A stretch of DNA of 62,545 nucleotides. It comes from Methylophaga sp. (GTDB lineage Bacteria; Pseudomonadota; Gammaproteobacteria; Nitrosococcales; Methylophagaceae). The notes beneath the pieces were generated by a model. It was not told the DNA's origin and made no database searches. It saw nothing but the letters and a program-made list of their open reading frames with translations. The DNA is taken from positions 1-62,545 of the forward strand of contig DRHW01000025.1 of the NCBI GenBank assembly GCA_011053005.1. Reading direction: 5' to 3'. The translations under genes were made by a program, and so were the position numbers. Of this stretch, positions 61,420 through 62,545 are shown piece after piece. The number at the start of each line of letters is the position of its first letter. Position 1 is the first letter of the stretch.

Positions 61420-62545
61420 ATGAAAAGATACATCTATCTATTGGTACTGTTTTTATTATCTTTTTCTTCTCACGGAGCGGCAATCGCCGAGACAGGTTTT
61501 AGATTGAGTATTGTAACTAATGATTTTGTTTTACCTTCCAAATTAACCAAGTTGAAAAACTGGGCAGCGGCTCACCAAATCACACTAACGGGTGTGTATG
61601 TTGAGAAAATTAAGGAACAGCCAGACTGGTTGAATAGAGATCTGGTTATTGTGGATACACCGCGAGGTGGTGATCGAGCTAGAGTCATGGCGGCCATCAA
61701 GTCAGAGTTGGATGAGACACGTGTTCCTTGGGTCGCCGTAGGTGGTGGGCCTCCCTTATCGGGTAATTTACCCGCCGTTGTGATGCGTCAGTTGTTGGCC
61801 TATTACAGTGCAGGTGGAGAAACAAATTTTAACAATATGTTTGCCTATATTATTGCTTGGCAGCAGCAAAAACCGCTAGATAATATTGCTAAACCACTGG
61901 CGATGCCGGAAGCAGGGATCTATCATTTTGATGCTGATGGCATTTTTGAAAGCTGGCAAGATTATTTGCTATGGGGACAATCTCGCTGGGCAACGGATGC
62001 GCCAGTGTTAGCAATTGCAATGTCATCCAGCTTTATTTCAAATAGTCAGACACAATTTTATGATGAGTTGATGAAAAAAATTGAACAGGCAGGAGGCATT
62101 CCACTTGTTTTCTGGTTTGATCGATTAAAGCCTTCGGGTATTCAAGATGTTATTGCGGCGGCAAAACCAGTCATGCTTGTTAATACAACGCATATGATTG
62201 CTGGTGATATACGGCAAGCTGAGTTTCGTCAATTGGATATTCCTGTCGTGATCGGTTTGACCTCACGTGACTATGATATTGCATCTTGGCGGCAGGCTGA
62301 AAAGGGAATTCCAGCACATACGACAGCAGCGATGGTGACTATTCCTGAAAGTTGGGGGCTGAGTGATCCGCTGGTGCTTGCCGCATTGGAAGAGGGGGAA
62401 CCGAAAGCGATTCCTGAACAACTTGATTTGTTAGTAGGACGTTTTATGGCGATGGCAAAACTTAAACAACAGCCTGTAGCACAAACTAGATTGGCCCTGA
62501 TGTTTTGGAACTCGCCATCAGGTGAAAAAAATCTGTCGGCATCCA
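61420..62545 (+). CDS. CobN-family chelatase-like protein with an N-terminal signal peptide (3' end cut by window)
   Basis: At least 375 residues of a CobN/BchH-type large chelatase subunit are visible. The first 24 residues are a signal peptide (YIYLLVLFLLSFSSHG, then AAIAE), unlike cytoplasmic CobN. The mature part has the CobN opening (LKNWAAAHQITLTGVYVEKI), GGGPPLSG near 108 and VVIGLTSRDYDIASWRQAEKGIPAHTTAAMVTIPESWG near 276-313, where CobN proteins carry their conserved core. ATG 61420 follows the receptor stop by 4 bases. The subunit normally works with CobS/CobT or ChlI/ChlD; no partner is visible. Similar exported CobN homologues lie in heme-acquisition operons of Bacteroidetes (HmuS). 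Confidence 0.85.
   Translation, partial: MKRYIYLLVLFLLSFSSHGAAIAETGFRLSIVTNDFVLPSKLTKLKNWAAAHQITLTGVYVEKIKEQPDWLNRDLVIVDTPRGGDRARVMAAIKSELDETRVPWVAVGGGPPLSGNLPAVVMRQLLAYYSAGGETNFNNMFAYIIAWQQQKPLDNIAKPLAMPEAGIYHFDADGIFESWQDYLLWGQSRWATDAPVLAIAMSSSFISNSQTQFYDELMKKIEQAGGIPLVFWFDRLKPSGIQDVIAAAKPVMLVNTTHMIAGDIRQAEFRQLDIPVVIGLTSRDYDIASWRQAEKGIPAHTTAAMVTIPESWGLSDPLVLAALEEGEPKAIPEQLDLLVGRFMAMAKLKQQPVAQTRLALMFWNSPSGEKNLSAS

Overview
The window reads as chromosomal DNA of a gammaproteobacterium of moderate-to-low GC (AT-rich third positions throughout). The backbone is core gene clusters in typical gammaproteobacterial order: coaBC-dut-algC-argB-slmA, flgBCDEFG, mlaFEDCB-ibaG-murA-hisGDC, pilT/pilU divergent from yggS-proC-yggT-metX-metW, and trpGDC convergent with a crp/vfr-type regulator. 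A protein very like MxaD, the periplasmic accessory factor of methanol oxidation, next to a YVTN beta-propeller lipoprotein suggests a methylotroph, possibly a marine Methylophaga-type organism. That genus-level guess is inference. I see no rRNA, tRNA, insertion sequence, prophage or CRISPR array.

Layout. 1-5.7 kb: coenzyme A and dUTP metabolism, a membrane-anchored AlgC, ArgB, SlmA and an orphan degenerate receiver protein, closed by a strong terminator. 5.9-10.5 kb: a flagellar rod/hook operon flgBCDEFG behind a clear sigma-54-type promoter; it stops at flgG. 10.6-14.1 kb: one giant LplT-PlsC-Aas fusion for lysophospholipid repair. 14.2-20.4 kb: uspA, trxB, ftsK, lolA, rarA. 20.4-28.3 kb: an accessory, mostly leftward stretch with an acyltransferase-3 protein, an alkyltransferase-like protein, two MscS channels (one with a BON domain), hemerythrin-like and YkvA proteins, an orphan TIR-domain defence-type protein, and rsmJ. 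28.3-29.8 kb: the MxaD/beta-propeller pair, with a terminator hairpin inside the propeller gene. 30.0-37.6 kb: the Mla phospholipid transport operon, ibaG, murA and hisGDC. 37.6-46.1 kb: a DUF4124 protein, a TauE/SafE permease, pyrE, the metX-metW-yggT-proC-yggS operon, and pilT-pilU. 46.2-55.9 kb: an OmpA-like lipoprotein, small enzymes, crp, trpGDC, tadA, waaA and an LpxL-type acyltransferase.

56.0-62.5 kb is a metal-uptake region. It holds a FecA-like TonB-dependent receptor; the wreck of a FecI-type sigma factor joined to the tail of a siderophore receptor, still preceded by an excellent Fur box; and a second receptor followed 4 bases later by a CobN-family chelatase with a signal peptide, cut by the window end. 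This receptor plus exported chelatase unit is the best candidate for an under-described system, perhaps metal removal from an imported tetrapyrrole or chelate. The truncated sigma/receptor locus and the orphan TIR gene are the other accessory highlights.
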